57,300 bases of DNA from an uncultured Prevotella sp. (GTDB lineage: Bacteria > Bacteroidota > Bacteroidia > Bacteroidales > Bacteroidaceae). The translations under genes and the position numbers were made by a program. This document shows, in pieces, positions 25,598 through 34,956 of this stretch (positions within the stretch are counted from its first letter, which is position 1; every line of letters begins with the position of its first letter). Where the stretch lies: assembly GCA_945830055.1 (NCBI GenBank), contig CALZXH010000006.1, positions 1-57,300 of the forward strand. The letters run 5' to 3'. The notes under the pieces are model-generated. The model saw nothing but the letters and a program-made list of their open reading frames with translations. It ran no database searches and was not told the origin of the DNA.

Positions 25598-26380
25598 ATG
25601 TTCTTTCCTTTCGGTCTCAAAGATTTCATCGATATATTCCTCGTTGCGGTGATGCTCTACTCCGTCTATCGTGTGATGAAGGAGTCGCGCTCTCTCAACG
25701 TGTTCATCGGTATTCTGGTCTTTGTGGTAGTGTGGCTTTTCGTGTCGCAGATAATGGAGATGCGACTCTTGGGCAGCATCATGGACAAGCTGGTCAGTGT
25801 GGGAGTGATAGGTCTGATTATTCTTTTTCAGGACGATGTGCGCAAGTTCCTTTACAATCTTGGAGCCCATCAGCACATCCGCCGTTTCACCCGCCTGTTC
25901 AGCAACGAGGGCAAGCAGCACGACGATACAGCCGACAAGGAAGCCATCATGGCGGTGGTGCTGGCATGTCTCAGCATGAGCAAGCGCAAGGAAGGGGCGC
26001 TGATAGTGATAGAGCGTGCCACTTCGCTGATGGAGGTGGCAGATACGGGCGACAAGATAGACGCCAATATCAACCAGCGGCTCATAGAGAACATCTTTTT
26101 CAAGAACTCTCCCCTGCACGACGGGGCCATGGTGATAGCCGACAAACGCATCCTGGCCGCCGGCTGTATCCTGCCCGTAAGCCACAGCTTCGATATACCC
26201 AAGGAACTGGGACTGCGCCACCGGGCAGCTCTGGGCATCTCCCAGGAGTGTGATGCCCTTGCCATTGTGGTGAGCGAGGAGACGGGAGGCATCACCGTGG
26301 CGATAGCGGGCAAGTTCTACCTGCGCCTCTCGGCAGAGAAACTGGAGAGCATCCTCACCGAGGAAAAGGCGTTCGGCTGA
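25598..26380 (+). CDS. cdaA: Diadenylate cyclase CdaA
   Basis: A 260-residue membrane enzyme making the second messenger cyclic di-AMP from two ATP. Three hydrophobic segments occupy the first 80 residues, for example IDIFLVAVMLYSVY and VFIGILVFVVVWLFV. The DisA_N catalytic domain follows, with the DGA motif at 175-177 (HDGAMVIADKR) and the RHR motif at 207-209 (LGLRHRAALGIS), both required for activity. CdaA signalling is tied to cell-wall and osmotic control in other bacteria. Here it is cotranscribed with folP, and its stop lies in a terminator hairpin. Confidence 0.94.
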   Translation: MFFPFGLKDFIDIFLVAVMLYSVYRVMKESRSLNVFIGILVFVVVWLFVSQIMEMRLLGSIMDKLVSVGVIGLIILFQDDVRKFLYNLGAHQHIRRFTRLFSNEGKQHDDTADKEAIMAVVLACLSMSKRKEGALIVIERATSLMEVADTGDKIDANINQRLIENIFFKNSPLHDGAMVIADKRILAAGCILPVSHSFDIPKELGLRHRAALGISQECDALAIVVSEETGGITVAIAGKFYLRLSAEKLESILTEEKAFG

Positions 26381-26404
26381 GCCTGAAACATAGGCTCGTT
26401 TTTA
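26379..26404 (+). terminator. Terminator at end of folP-cdaA
   Basis: GAGCCT at 26379-26384 pairs with AGGCTC at 26392-26397 across a 7-base loop and is followed by GTTTTT. The hairpin starts within the cdaA stop codon. Confidence 0.7.
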
Positions 26405-26498
26405 CAGGAAAAGTATCCCGGTTATTAAGATGAAGAAGAATCCGTTAGGAGAAACAATACAACAAATATCCTTAAAACATAATTAAAAACAAACAACA

Positions 26499-27506
26499 AT
26501 GGATTTAGTACAACAAATCATCGAGCGCGCCAAGAGCAACAAGCAGCGCATCGTGCTCCCCGAAGCTACCGAGGAGCGTACCTTGAGAGCAGCCGACCGC
26601 GTGTTGGCAGACGACGTGGCAGACCTTATCCTTATCGGCAATCCCGATGAGATACATGCGTTGGCAGCCCAGTGGGGACTCACTCATATCGACAAGGCTA
26701 CCCTTATCGATCCTGAGAACAACCCCAAGAGCGAGGAATATGCTGCCTTGCTTACAGAGTTGCGCAAGAGCAAGGGCATGACCATCGAGAAAGCCCGCGA
26801 ACTGGTGAAGAATCCTCTCTACCTCGGTTGCATGATTATCAAGACCGAAGGAGCCGACGGACAGATTTCGGGTGCCCTCAGCACCACAGGCGACACCCTG
26901 CGTCCTGCCTTGCAGATTATCAAGTGCGCTCCCGGTATCAGTTGTGTCAGCGGTGCCATGCTGATGATTACCCAGAAGCCTGAATACGGTGAGAATGGTG
27001 TGCTGGTAATTGGTGACGTGGCGGTTACTCCTATGCCCGATGCCTCCCAGTTGGCACAGATTGCCGTATGTACCGCCCAGACCGCCAAGAGTGTGGCTGG
27101 CTTTGCCGACCCCCGTGTGGCGATGCTCAGTTTCTCTACCAAGGGCAGTGCCAGCCATGAGGTGGTGGACAAGGTGGTGGAGGCTACCCGTATTGCCAAA
27201 GAGATGGCTCCCGACCTGCATATCGATGGTGAACTGCAGGCTGATGCCTCCCTCGTTCCCTCTGTAGGTGCTAAGAAGGCTCCGGGCAGCGAAATCGCCG
27301 GCAGGGCTAATGTGCTGGTTGTTCCTTGTCTTGAGGTGGGCAATATCTCCTACAAACTCGTGGAGCGTCTCGGAGGTGCTGTGGCTCTCGGTCCTATCCT
27401 CCAGGGTATCGCCCGTCCGGTCAACGACCTCAGCCGTGGCTGCTCGGTAGATGATATCTACAAGATGGTTGCCATCACCGCTTGTCAGGCTATGGATGCG
27501 AAGTGA
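26499..27506 (+). CDS. pta: Phosphate acetyltransferase Pta
   Basis: A 335-residue enzyme interconverting acetyl-CoA and acetyl phosphate. It is the short single-domain form (PTA_PTB family), without the N-terminal regulatory domain of E. coli Pta. Motifs include RIVLPEATEERTLRAAD at the start, ISGALSTTGDTLRPALQ, FSTKGSASH and the C-terminal LVVPCLEVGNISYKLVERLG. It is followed after 14 bases by ackA; the two make ATP from acetyl-CoA during fermentation. Confidence 0.95.
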   Translation: MDLVQQIIERAKSNKQRIVLPEATEERTLRAADRVLADDVADLILIGNPDEIHALAAQWGLTHIDKATLIDPENNPKSEEYAALLTELRKSKGMTIEKARELVKNPLYLGCMIIKTEGADGQISGALSTTGDTLRPALQIIKCAPGISCVSGAMLMITQKPEYGENGVLVIGDVAVTPMPDASQLAQIAVCTAQTAKSVAGFADPRVAMLSFSTKGSASHEVVDKVVEATRIAKEMAPDLHIDGELQADASLVPSVGAKKAPGSEIAGRANVLVVPCLEVGNISYKLVERLGGAVALGPILQGIARPVNDLSRGCSVDDIYKMVAITACQAMDAK

Positions 27507-27520
27507 TTAAATAATAAATT

Positions 27521-28714
27521 ATGAAGATATTAGTATTAAACTGTGGGTCGTCTTCGATAAAGTACGCACTTTATAATATGGACGACAAGAGCGTGATGAC
27601 CTCGGGTGGGGCAGAGCGCGTGGGACTTGACAATGCCTTTGTGAAGGTGAAGTTGGCTAACGGGGAAAAGAAGCAGATCATGCACGATATTCCCGAACAT
27701 ACAGAGGGAGTGAAGTTTATCTTCTCGCTGCTTACAGACCCTGAGATCGGTGTTATCAAGGACCTGAGTGAGATAAACGCTGTGGGACACCGCATGGTGC
27801 ACGGCGGAGAGAAGTTCAACAAGAGCGTGCTGCTCACCGATGAGGTGCTTCAGGTTTTCGAGGCTTGCAATGACCTGGCTCCTCTGCACAACCCCGCCAA
27901 CCTCAAGGGTGTGAACGCCGTGAAGGAACTGATGCCCGGACTGCCCCAGGTGGGCGTGTTCGACACCGCCTTCCATCAGACGATGCCCGCCAAGGCATAT
28001 ATGTATGCCATTCCCTACGAGCTGTATCAGCAGTATGGCGTGCGCCGCTACGGTTTCCATGGCACCAGCCACCGCTATGTGTCGGCACGTGTGTGCGAGA
28101 TCCTCGGCGTTAAGCCTGAAGAGCAGCGCATCATCACCTGCCACATCGGCAACGGAGGCTCCGTGGCTGCCGTGGATAAGGGCAAGTGTATCGACACCTC
28201 TATGGGACTCACGCCGCTGGAGGGTCTGATGATGGGTACCCGTTCGGGCGATATCGACGGCGGTGCCATCAGCTTTATCCAGAAGAAGCAGAACCTCGAT
28301 GCCGACGGCATCTCCAACCTGCTCAACAAGAAGAGCGGACTCCTCGGCATCACGGGCATCTCCAGCGACATGCGCGAGATTGATGCCGCTGCCAAGAACA
28401 GCGACGAAAGAGCCGTACTTGCCCTCGATATGTACTTCTACCGCATCAAGAAATATGTGGGTGCCTATGCCGCTGCCATGGGAGGCGTTGACACCATCGT
28501 GTTCACCGCCGGTGTGGGAGAGAACCAGGCCAACATGCGCGAGGAGGTATGCCGCAATATGGAGTGGATGGGTGTGAAGCTCGATACCGCCAAGAACGCC
28601 GGCATCCACGGCGAGGAAGCCGTCATCTCCACTCCTGACTCCAAGGTGAAGGTGGTGGTGGTTCCCACTGACGAGGAACTGATGATAGCCACCGATACCA
28701 TGGAACTGGTATGA
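27521..28714 (+). CDS. ackA: Acetate kinase AckA
   Basis: A 397-residue ASKHA-family kinase that transfers the phosphate of acetyl phosphate to ADP, yielding acetate and ATP. The N-terminal LVLNCGSSSIKYALYNM is the family signature, followed by VGHRMVHGGEKFN, VFDTAFHQTMP, YGFHGTSHRYVS, CHIGNGGSVAAV and TRSGDIDGG, with FTAGVGENQANMRE near residue 325. All are intact. It forms an operon with pta. Confidence 0.97.
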   Translation: MKILVLNCGSSSIKYALYNMDDKSVMTSGGAERVGLDNAFVKVKLANGEKKQIMHDIPEHTEGVKFIFSLLTDPEIGVIKDLSEINAVGHRMVHGGEKFNKSVLLTDEVLQVFEACNDLAPLHNPANLKGVNAVKELMPGLPQVGVFDTAFHQTMPAKAYMYAIPYELYQQYGVRRYGFHGTSHRYVSARVCEILGVKPEEQRIITCHIGNGGSVAAVDKGKCIDTSMGLTPLEGLMMGTRSGDIDGGAISFIQKKQNLDADGISNLLNKKSGLLGITGISSDMREIDAAAKNSDERAVLALDMYFYRIKKYVGAYAAAMGGVDTIVFTAGVGENQANMREEVCRNMEWMGVKLDTAKNAGIHGEEAVISTPDSKVKVVVVPTDEELMIATDTMELV

Positions 28715-28791
28715 TCGATGTGCCTTGACCGCAAGCACGTCAGCAGGCGGCCAGGGCGCATGAAAAGATGAGATAATCCGCCCCAAAAAAT

Positions 28792-28870
28792 GAAGGTACC
28801 TTCGATGGCTTCCGAAGGTACCTTCATTGGCTTGCGAAGATACCTTCGTTGCCCGATGAAGGTATCTGCA
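28792..28870. repeat. 22-bp tandem palindromic repeat, locus 2
   Basis: Units start at 28792, 28814 and 28836, with a partial one at 28858. Each opens with the perfect or near-perfect 12-base palindrome GAAGGTACCTTC and closes with a 10-base spacer (GATGGCTTCC, ATTGGCTTGC, GTTGCCCGAT). The array lies between the converging ackA and lpxH genes. Same layout, different sequence, as the loci at 5529 and 51063. Confidence 0.8.
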
Positions 28871-28880
28871 TTTTTTTCTG

Positions 28881-29648
28881 TCATTTCAGCACACTCTCCC
28901 CCTCCGCATATTCCTCCATAAACAGGTGCGTGCCGTCGAATACCACGTAGGTAAATTGGGTGATCCAGTCGCCCAGAATCATCATGCGGGTCTTCTTGGA
29001 CAGTTGCAGGTCGAGTTCTATGTGGCGGTGGCCATAGATAAAGTAATCCACATCGGGGTGGGTGGTCATGTATTTCTTGGTAAAGAGCACCAGATGCTCT
29101 TTGCTTTCTCCCATATAGGGCGGTTCCTCGTTGTTTTTCCTTTTCATCCTGCTGTGTTTCGCCCATGTCAGTCCGAACCACATGCCCCACCGGGGGTGCA
29201 GCGAGGAGAACAGCACCTGGCACACCTTGTTGCGGAACACCCTGCGCAGCAGTTTGAATTTCTTGTCGGGGTCGCCCAGTCCGTCACCATGATCCATCAG
29301 AAACACTTTGCCGTATATCTCAGTGGTCAGCGGCTGGCGGTGGAGTATCACTCCGCACTCCTTTTCTAAATAGTCGTATGCCCAGATGTCGTGGTTCCCT
29401 ATAAAATAATGTACCTCCACGCCAAGGTCGGTCAGTTCCGACAGCTTACCGAGGAAACGTGTGTAACCCTTAGGTACCACATATTTGTATTCGTACCAGA
29501 AATCAAACATGTCGCCCAGCAGATACACGGCAGCCGCCTTGTTCTTGATGTCGTCCAGAAAGCGCACCAACCGTCGCTCGTGCATCCTGCCATGCTCTAT
29601 CGCCCAAGAACCGAGGTGGGCATCCGAAAGGAAATATATAGGTTTCAT
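28881..29648 (-). CDS. lpxH: UDP-2,3-diacylglucosamine diphosphatase LpxH
   Basis: A calcineurin-like metallophosphatase of about 255 residues that cleaves UDP-2,3-diacylglucosamine to lipid X in lipid A synthesis, at the inner face of the membrane. Metal-binding motifs are in order: SDAHLG, GDMFDFW, GNHD, HGDGLG and GHRH. The start at 29648 (MKPIYFLSDAHLG) fits the family; an ATG 18 bases upstream is also open. Related phosphoesterases exist, but this motif set and length fit LpxH of Bacteroidetes. Confidence 0.88.
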   Translation of the reverse strand: MKPIYFLSDAHLGSWAIEHGRMHERRLVRFLDDIKNKAAAVYLLGDMFDFWYEYKYVVPKGYTRFLGKLSELTDLGVEVHYFIGNHDIWAYDYLEKECGVILHRQPLTTEIYGKVFLMDHGDGLGDPDKKFKLLRRVFRNKVCQVLFSSLHPRWGMWFGLTWAKHSRMKRKNNEEPPYMGESKEHLVLFTKKYMTTHPDVDYFIYGHRHIELDLQLSKKTRMMILGDWITQFTYVVFDGTHLFMEEYAEGESVLK

Positions 29649-29701
29649 AATCAAGTGATACTTCATTTATATGCTTATCGGTGGGAATATGTTAATCCCA
29701 C

Positions 29702-30019
29702 CTAAAACCCTAACTCCACTCTTGCCTCTTCGCTCATCATGCTCTGGTCCCATACGGGTTCAAATACCAGGTTGATGTTGGCGCTGTTCACACCTGTCAC
29801 GCTTTCTACCTTTTGTCTCACGTCTTCCATGATGAAGTCGGCAGCGGGGCAGGCGGGGGCGGTCAGTGTCATGTCCATGTCCAGGTCGCCGTCCTCTTTC
29901 AGGTCTATCTTGTAAATCAGCCCCAGGTCATATACATTCACGGGAATTTCGGGGTCATACACGGTCTTCAGCACCTCTACGATGCGTTCCTCTATTTGCG
30001 TCTTCTCTTCTTGTGTCAT
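29702..30019 (-). CDS. DUF59/MIP18 family iron-sulfur assembly protein (SufT-like)
   Basis: A 105-residue protein of the MIP18/PaaD/SufT group, which helps mature iron-sulfur proteins in the cytoplasm. The family pattern is visible as VYDPEIPVNVYDLGLIYKI near residues 19-37 and TLTAPACPAADFI near 55-67, with the conserved Cys in APAC. The start at 30019 (MTQEEKTQIEERIVEVLK) is preferred over a longer frame that would read through the promoter. Followed by lpxH on the same strand after 53 bases, but probably unrelated in function. Confidence 0.85.
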   Translation of the reverse strand: MTQEEKTQIEERIVEVLKTVYDPEIPVNVYDLGLIYKIDLKEDGDLDMDMTLTAPACPAADFIMEDVRQKVESVTGVNSANINLVFEPVWDQSMMSEEARVELGF

Positions 30020-30054
30020 ATTTAAATAATGTAATGTTCCGCTATATTTTTTTG

Positions 30055-30082
30055 CAATAGTACTAATTTTCTCCCGATTATA
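30055..30082 (-). promoter_or_regulatory. Promoter of the DUF59 gene
   Basis: On the reverse strand, TACTATTG at 30055-30062 is one base off TAnnTTTG, and a TTTG lies about 20 bases upstream. It is 36 bases before the ATG at 30019. Confidence 0.4.
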
Positions 30083-30089
30083 CAAATTA

Positions 30090-30647
30090 CAGAACAATTT
30101 TTGTGCTGTCCAACTGGCAGATGAAAATGAAATCCGTCGATGAAAAGCGATGAGGACGCATTGAGGACCCTTTAAGAATTTTTTGTCATCTTATTATACG
30201 TTAAATAATTCTAATTTAGAATCATGTATATGCGTAATTTATTTAAAAAAGTGTACCTTAGTGCCGAAATATGGTGTGTCTGAGGTGGATTTTCTGTCGA
30301 GGATGCACTGTTAGCTTTGAGGCAGATACGATGAAATGGGTGGAAATTGCACTCAATTGCTTAGATGACTACAACATATTTAAATAACTTATTAAATTCA
30401 TTCATATATAAACTAAAATTTAAAAACAACATGAAAAATGGCAAGTGATGGTGCAATACAATGCTCCACAATTATGCCTAAAAAACTACTAAGAGAAAAT
30501 CCAAAATGTATTACTTCACCGCTGTTCTTACCCCTAAGACGGGAAGAAAACCGCATCTGCAGCGATGAAATGGGCTGAAACCGACAATCAAATCAAAATT
30601 AACCAAGGCATTACCTCAGATGTGAAGTGCCGAAAACAAACAAAAGA
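30090..30647. other. Long AT-rich spacer before the surface-protein gene
   Basis: No recognised gene. A frame of 46 codons opens at ATG 30438 (MASDGAIQCSTIMPKKLLRE) and stops at about 30578, with no recognisable family. A near-repeated phrase, CGATGAAATGGG(T/C)(G/T)GAAA, occurs near 30328 and 30562. A weak promoter-like TACCTTAG lies near 30254. The spacer may be a long leader for the downstream gene or a relic of lost sequence. Confidence 0.4.
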
Positions 30648-33600
30648 ATGAAAAAAACTTACGTAACATTTCTTTCTCTTTGCTTGATGATGGTGGCTCT
30701 CGCAGCCAATGCAGCGGTGCGCACTTGGGACTTCACCAAGTGGAGCGAGGCTACAATCGCTAATCTGAAAGCAGAGGCAGCCACTTACGGTCAGGGTGAT
30801 CTGAGTGACTACGAATATCCCTCTACCACACTGTGGCGCAGTTACGAAAAATTGGCTGCAAATAAGACAACAGGTGTGATGGAAGGAACAGGTGAGCAGA
30901 ATGGTAAATGCTATTGGTATGGCACAACCATCGCTGAAGGTGTAACTGCCAACATGACTGCCAATGGTGTTGAAATTGAAGAACTCAAAGGCTTGTACTT
31001 TAGTCCTTTCAATGGTGGTAACCTGGCACTTGCCGTTGATTATCCCAGCACATCGCTTGGCGAATATAATGGCGGTTCTTACCTGTGGCTTGGCGGTAGC
31101 ACCAAGAATGGCAACACTATGATTATCCCCGCAGTGAAGCCCGGTTCTACCATCACCATGTATGTAGAGTCTCACAAGCCAGTTGATGGTCGTGGCGTTG
31201 GTCTCACCGTAAACGGCACTACTGTGGCTCCCACCGAGGGTTCAGAGAAGCCTACCGAGATGACCAAGTGCGTATGGGTGGTGCCCACAGAGGGTATTGA
31301 GACCGAGACTGTGGACGCTGTGTTCAAGAACAACAACGGCTGCCACATCTACTCCATCACCGTGGAAGAGCCTGCTGCACCCGCTGCTCCTATCTTCCCC
31401 ATCAACGAGGCTTTGACCGAGAACACCGGCAAGTTCATCAATGGTGAGATCATGACCGGTACATACGTGAACGGTATGGTTGCAAAGGGCGCAAACGGCA
31501 CTGCATCTCTCGTGTTCGATACCGATGAATCGACTGAGGCTGTGGAGGCATACGCTATTGCAGAGAACGAAGTGGTTACCTTCTCTTGGGTATCTTACCA
31601 GGGTTGGGTAGGCAATAAGAATGAAAAAGTGTCTATCCTCAATAGCGAGGGCAAGGAAGTGTTTAGCTACACATACAATCTTGACAAGTGCAGCATCACT
31701 GATGTTCAACTTGGTGGAGAAGCTGCTCCCATGTTCGAGACTTTCTACGATCAGGGTTATGTAGGTACTAAGAGTGCCAATGGTTGGGTTGCAAAGACAG
31801 GACAGGCATATTTGGCTGACAATGTAAACAACACCGTTGTAACAGTGAAGGTTTATGGCAAGGGTTATGTGGAAGTGAACTTCAAGAATGAGAAGCGTGC
31901 TATTGACAATACTTATGCAACAATGGTTCCCGCTGGCTTCAAGATGGACTTGTCTTCTTTGAACTTGAACAACGTTTGTGGCAATACAGACCGTGCGCTC
32001 GGTATCAACCAGCTCAGCATCGTTTCTGAGGAGTCAACAGCAACCTTCATTGACTACACCGTTTCAAGACAGTGCGAAGGCACAGAGATTGGCACCTTTA
32101 CCGCCACAGGTATGGTAGGCAAGGACGTGCTGTTGCCTACTGCTCCTTTCTACACAGAGGATGGCCAAAAGTATCTTTATATGGATGCTATGGGTGGCGA
32201 GCTGGCAGAAGACAACAAAGAGTTTGTTATCTACTACGAGAAGGCTGCAGAATACACATGGGTGCTCAATGCAGTGGATGCAGAAGGCAATGTGCTGAAG
32301 CAGCTCAACGAAGGAAAGGCCTTCCAGGAAGACGCAGTAACAGTGTCTTATCCTCGCTATATGCTGCTTGAGGGCACTGCTGAAGCTCCCTCTGACAGCT
32401 TGCTGTATGAGGCTGGTGTGACCAACAAGGAGTACAACCAGTACATCACCATGGATGCTGACAACAAGCAGGTGAATGTGAAATATGCTGCTAAGGACGG
32501 TGTGAGCCGCGTGGTTTACTACTCTGAGGCCGAGGATATGAGCAACTACTACAAGAAGGAGTTGACCACAGGTAATGCTGCCATCCGCGCTTCTCAGGGC
32601 AAGGCGGTATATACCACCTATGACGCTTCTATCTGCACACTGCCCGCCGGTGTGTATAAGCTCACCGTAGGTCTGTTTGACGCTACAAAAGCTTATGGCA
32701 ACACCTTCACCTTCAAGAACAACAGAAGCGAAGTTGTTTCCTTCACCACTGATGCTGTGAACCTCAGCGAGCAGAGCAAGGAGATTGTGCTGGCTTCTGA
32801 AAACAACTCACTCTCTTGGGCTGAAGGTGGTAACGAGAACTGGGGTCTTGACTATCTGTTCATCGAGAAGGTGAGCGATGACGTGCCCTACACTGCTGCT
32901 GCAAGCATCGCTGAAGCCAAGGCTCTGCCTAATGGCACTCCCGTGGCTCTGACAATGAACAACACCAAGGTGAACCTTTCTACACTGCACGAGGACTTCT
33001 ATCCTGCCTATACCCTCATTGAGGACGAAACTGGCGCAATGGGTCTGGAGCGCAACTTCGCTTCCAAGCTGAAGGCTGCCGAGAACGGCATCGCTTTGGA
33101 AGAAGGCAAGCAGTACACTGGTACTCTCTACGGTGCATTTGGCGTGGACGACAAGGGACGTCCTCTGTTCTATCTCACCGGCAAATCTCTTGAGAGCTCT
33201 CTCACTGCTACCGACTGTGAGGTGAAGGCTGTGGAGATGGCCATCGCCGATATCAACACCGACGAGGGCATGGCTGCCAACTTTGGTAAGTATATCAATC
33301 TGAAGAACGTGAAGTTTGCCAAGGTGGTAGGCGAATGGGGCAACAGTGATCTCTACCTCGTCTCTACACGCACCGTGACCAACGAAGACGAGACCACCAC
33401 TGAGGTGAACGATTCTATCATGCTCTACGACCAGTACTATATCTTCCCCGAGAACATTCCTAACTTCCTCTCGTTCGAGAGCATCAGCGGTTTCGTTGAC
33501 AAGTTCTACGACGGTACCATTACCTTCTATCCCTTCGGCGAATACACTGCAGAGGTGAAGCCCGCTACCCGCGTGGCCAACATCGGCGAAGTGAAGAACA

Positions 33601-34871
33601 TCGAGGATGGCGAGGACATTGTCCTTACTCTCGACAAGGCTGTGGTTACTCTCTACACCATGGGTCACAGTGGCAACCTCGTGCTGCTTGAAGACGCCAA
33701 GGGTGGTGTGCAGCTGCAGACAGGCGACGGCTGGTTCGTTCAGACTGGTTTGGCTGACGCTATCGGTGTAACCCGCGACAGCTTGCAGGTGGACGGTACT
33801 TTGTTCTGCCGTGTGGAGAATGGCGGTATGCTGGTTCTCAACGACAGCACGCTGGCAATGTCTCAGGTAACCGTAAGTGCAGAGACCGTTCCTGTGAAAC
33901 CTACAGTGGTGGCTCTGAACAAGGTGCTTGACAACAACTATCTGAACCGCCTGATCAAGGTGCAGAAGCTCGACATGGTGACTGTAGAGAAAGCTGATCC
34001 TTACTATCCTGAATATGTGATGGTTGAGCCTTACTTCGTGCAGGGCACAGACTCTGTGGGCGTTTACGATATGTTCCAGACCATGGAGTACGACGACCAG
34101 TACAACATCGTGGCTCTTGGCTATCTGAAGAGCGTTACTGGTATCATCATCGAGGGTAGCGAGGCCACAAGTTGGTCTCCTGCAACTCCCAACACCTTGG
34201 CTCCTATCTCATACGAGGAGGTAACCTTCAAGGAGTTCACAGCCAACGAGAAGGTGGCTATGACCGAGGAGAACATCAATCAGCTGCTTGCTGAAGGCTG
34301 GTTCGAGGGTGCTCAGACCAAAGGTTCCAACAAGAAGGGTAACATCGACATCCAGACTGGCGAGGAAGTGGCTGCTGCCAACATGCCTTTCGCAACTCTG
34401 AAGAAGGGCAACTCTTCTAAGGACGTTACCGTATATGTAACTGGCTTGGAGAAGGTGAAGGGCTTTGGCGCTTCTACCGGCAGTTCTGCACGTATTCTGC
34501 AGATTACTGCTACCAACGTGGACACCAACGAAAGCATCGTTGGAAGAGCAGACGCTGTTGCAGGTGTAACTGGTGTTGCTGAGGTAGTGCTCGACAAGGA
34601 GGCTGACTACATCATCAACTTCACCGGAATTGAAGTGAAGGAAGGCGCAGAAGTTGGTGGCGACGTTGGTCTGTTCGGTATCTGGTTCATCGCTGACGAG
34701 GCTTCTCTCGGCATCACTGAGGTGACCAACAATAGCAATGCTGCTGCATTCGGCAATGGTGAACTCTACAACATCAGTGGTATCAAAGTACGCAATGCAG
34801 GCGAGAGCCGCAACGGCTTGAGCAAGGGTATCTACCTGATGAAGAATGGCAAGAAAGCCGTTATCAAATAA
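30648..34871 (+). CDS. Large secreted surface protein with sorting-type C terminus
   Basis: A 1407-residue exported protein. The signal peptide is MKKTYVTFLSLCLMMVALAANA; an upstream ATG at 30627 is also open. The first part (RTWDFTKWSEATIANLKAEA onward) is typical of Prevotella surface proteins of unknown role. A beta-rich, carbohydrate-binding-like module lies near residues 620-750 (EAEDMSNYYKKELTTGNAA, then AGVYKLTVGLFDAT). Two related modules follow near 751 (IAEAKALPNGTPVALTMNNT) and 976 (IGEVKNIEDGEDIVLTLDKA), with OB-fold-like strands and possibly a third near 1084. The end (YNISGIKVRNAG, then GIYLMKNGKKAVIK) resembles the Por/type IX secretion sorting tail. Function unknown; glycan binding or adhesion is plausible. 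Only a terminator follows. Confidence 0.7.
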   Translation: MKKTYVTFLSLCLMMVALAANAAVRTWDFTKWSEATIANLKAEAATYGQGDLSDYEYPSTTLWRSYEKLAANKTTGVMEGTGEQNGKCYWYGTTIAEGVTANMTANGVEIEELKGLYFSPFNGGNLALAVDYPSTSLGEYNGGSYLWLGGSTKNGNTMIIPAVKPGSTITMYVESHKPVDGRGVGLTVNGTTVAPTEGSEKPTEMTKCVWVVPTEGIETETVDAVFKNNNGCHIYSITVEEPAAPAAPIFPINEALTENTGKFINGEIMTGTYVNGMVAKGANGTASLVFDTDESTEAVEAYAIAENEVVTFSWVSYQGWVGNKNEKVSILNSEGKEVFSYTYNLDKCSITDVQLGGEAAPMFETFYDQGYVGTKSANGWVAKTGQAYLADNVNNTVVTVKVYGKGYVEVNFKNEKRAIDNTYATMVPAGFKMDLSSLNLNNVCGNTDRALGINQLSIVSEESTATFIDYTVSRQCEGTEIGTFTATGMVGKDVLLPTAPFYTEDGQKYLYMDAMGGELAEDNKEFVIYYEKAAEYTWVLNAVDAEGNVLKQLNEGKAFQEDAVTVSYPRYMLLEGTAEAPSDSLLYEAGVTNKEYNQYITMDADNKQVNVKYAAKDGVSRVVYYSEAEDMSNYYKKELTTGNAAIRASQGKAVYTTYDASICTLPAGVYKLTVGLFDATKAYGNTFTFKNNRSEVVSFTTDAVNLSEQSKEIVLASENNSLSWAEGGNENWGLDYLFIEKVSDDVPYTAAASIAEAKALPNGTPVALTMNNTKVNLSTLHEDFYPAYTLIEDETGAMGLERNFASKLKAAENGIALEEGKQYTGTLYGAFGVDDKGRPLFYLTGKSLESSLTATDCEVKAVEMAIADINTDEGMAANFGKYINLKNVKFAKVVGEWGNSDLYLVSTRTVTNEDETTTEVNDSIMLYDQYYIFPENIPNFLSFESISGFVDKFYDGTITFYPFGEYTAEVKPATRVANIGEVKNIEDGEDIVLTLDKAVVTLYTMGHSGNLVLLEDAKGGVQLQTGDGWFVQTGLADAIGVTRDSLQVDGTLFCRVENGGMLVLNDSTLAMSQVTVSAETVPVKPTVVALNKVLDNNYLNRLIKVQKLDMVTVEKADPYYPEYVMVEPYFVQGTDSVGVYDMFQTMEYDDQYNIVALGYLKSVTGIIIEGSEATSWSPATPNTLAPISYEEVTFKEFTANEKVAMTEENINQLLAEGWFEGAQTKGSNKKGNIDIQTGEEVAAANMPFATLKKGNSSKDVTVYVTGLEKVKGFGASTGSSARILQITATNVDTNESIVGRADAVAGVTGVAEVVLDKEADYIINFTGIEVKEGAEVGGDVGLFGIWFIADEASLGITEVTNNSNAAAFGNGELYNISGIKVRNAGESRNGLSKGIYLMKNGKKAVIK

Positions 34872-34898
34872 GGCTGAAAAGCTGATATGAATCCTAAA

Positions 34899-34934
34899 AG
34901 GAGGTTGCGCCTGTAGGTGCAACCTCCTTTTTTT
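34899..34934 (+). terminator. Strong terminator of the surface-protein gene
   Basis: AGGAGGTTGCGCC pairs with GGTGCAACCTCCT across a TGTA loop, with one G-T style mismatch, followed by seven T residues. It separates the surface-protein gene from argR. Confidence 0.9.
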
Positions 34935-34956
34935 AAGTCTTTTTGACTAAAAATTT

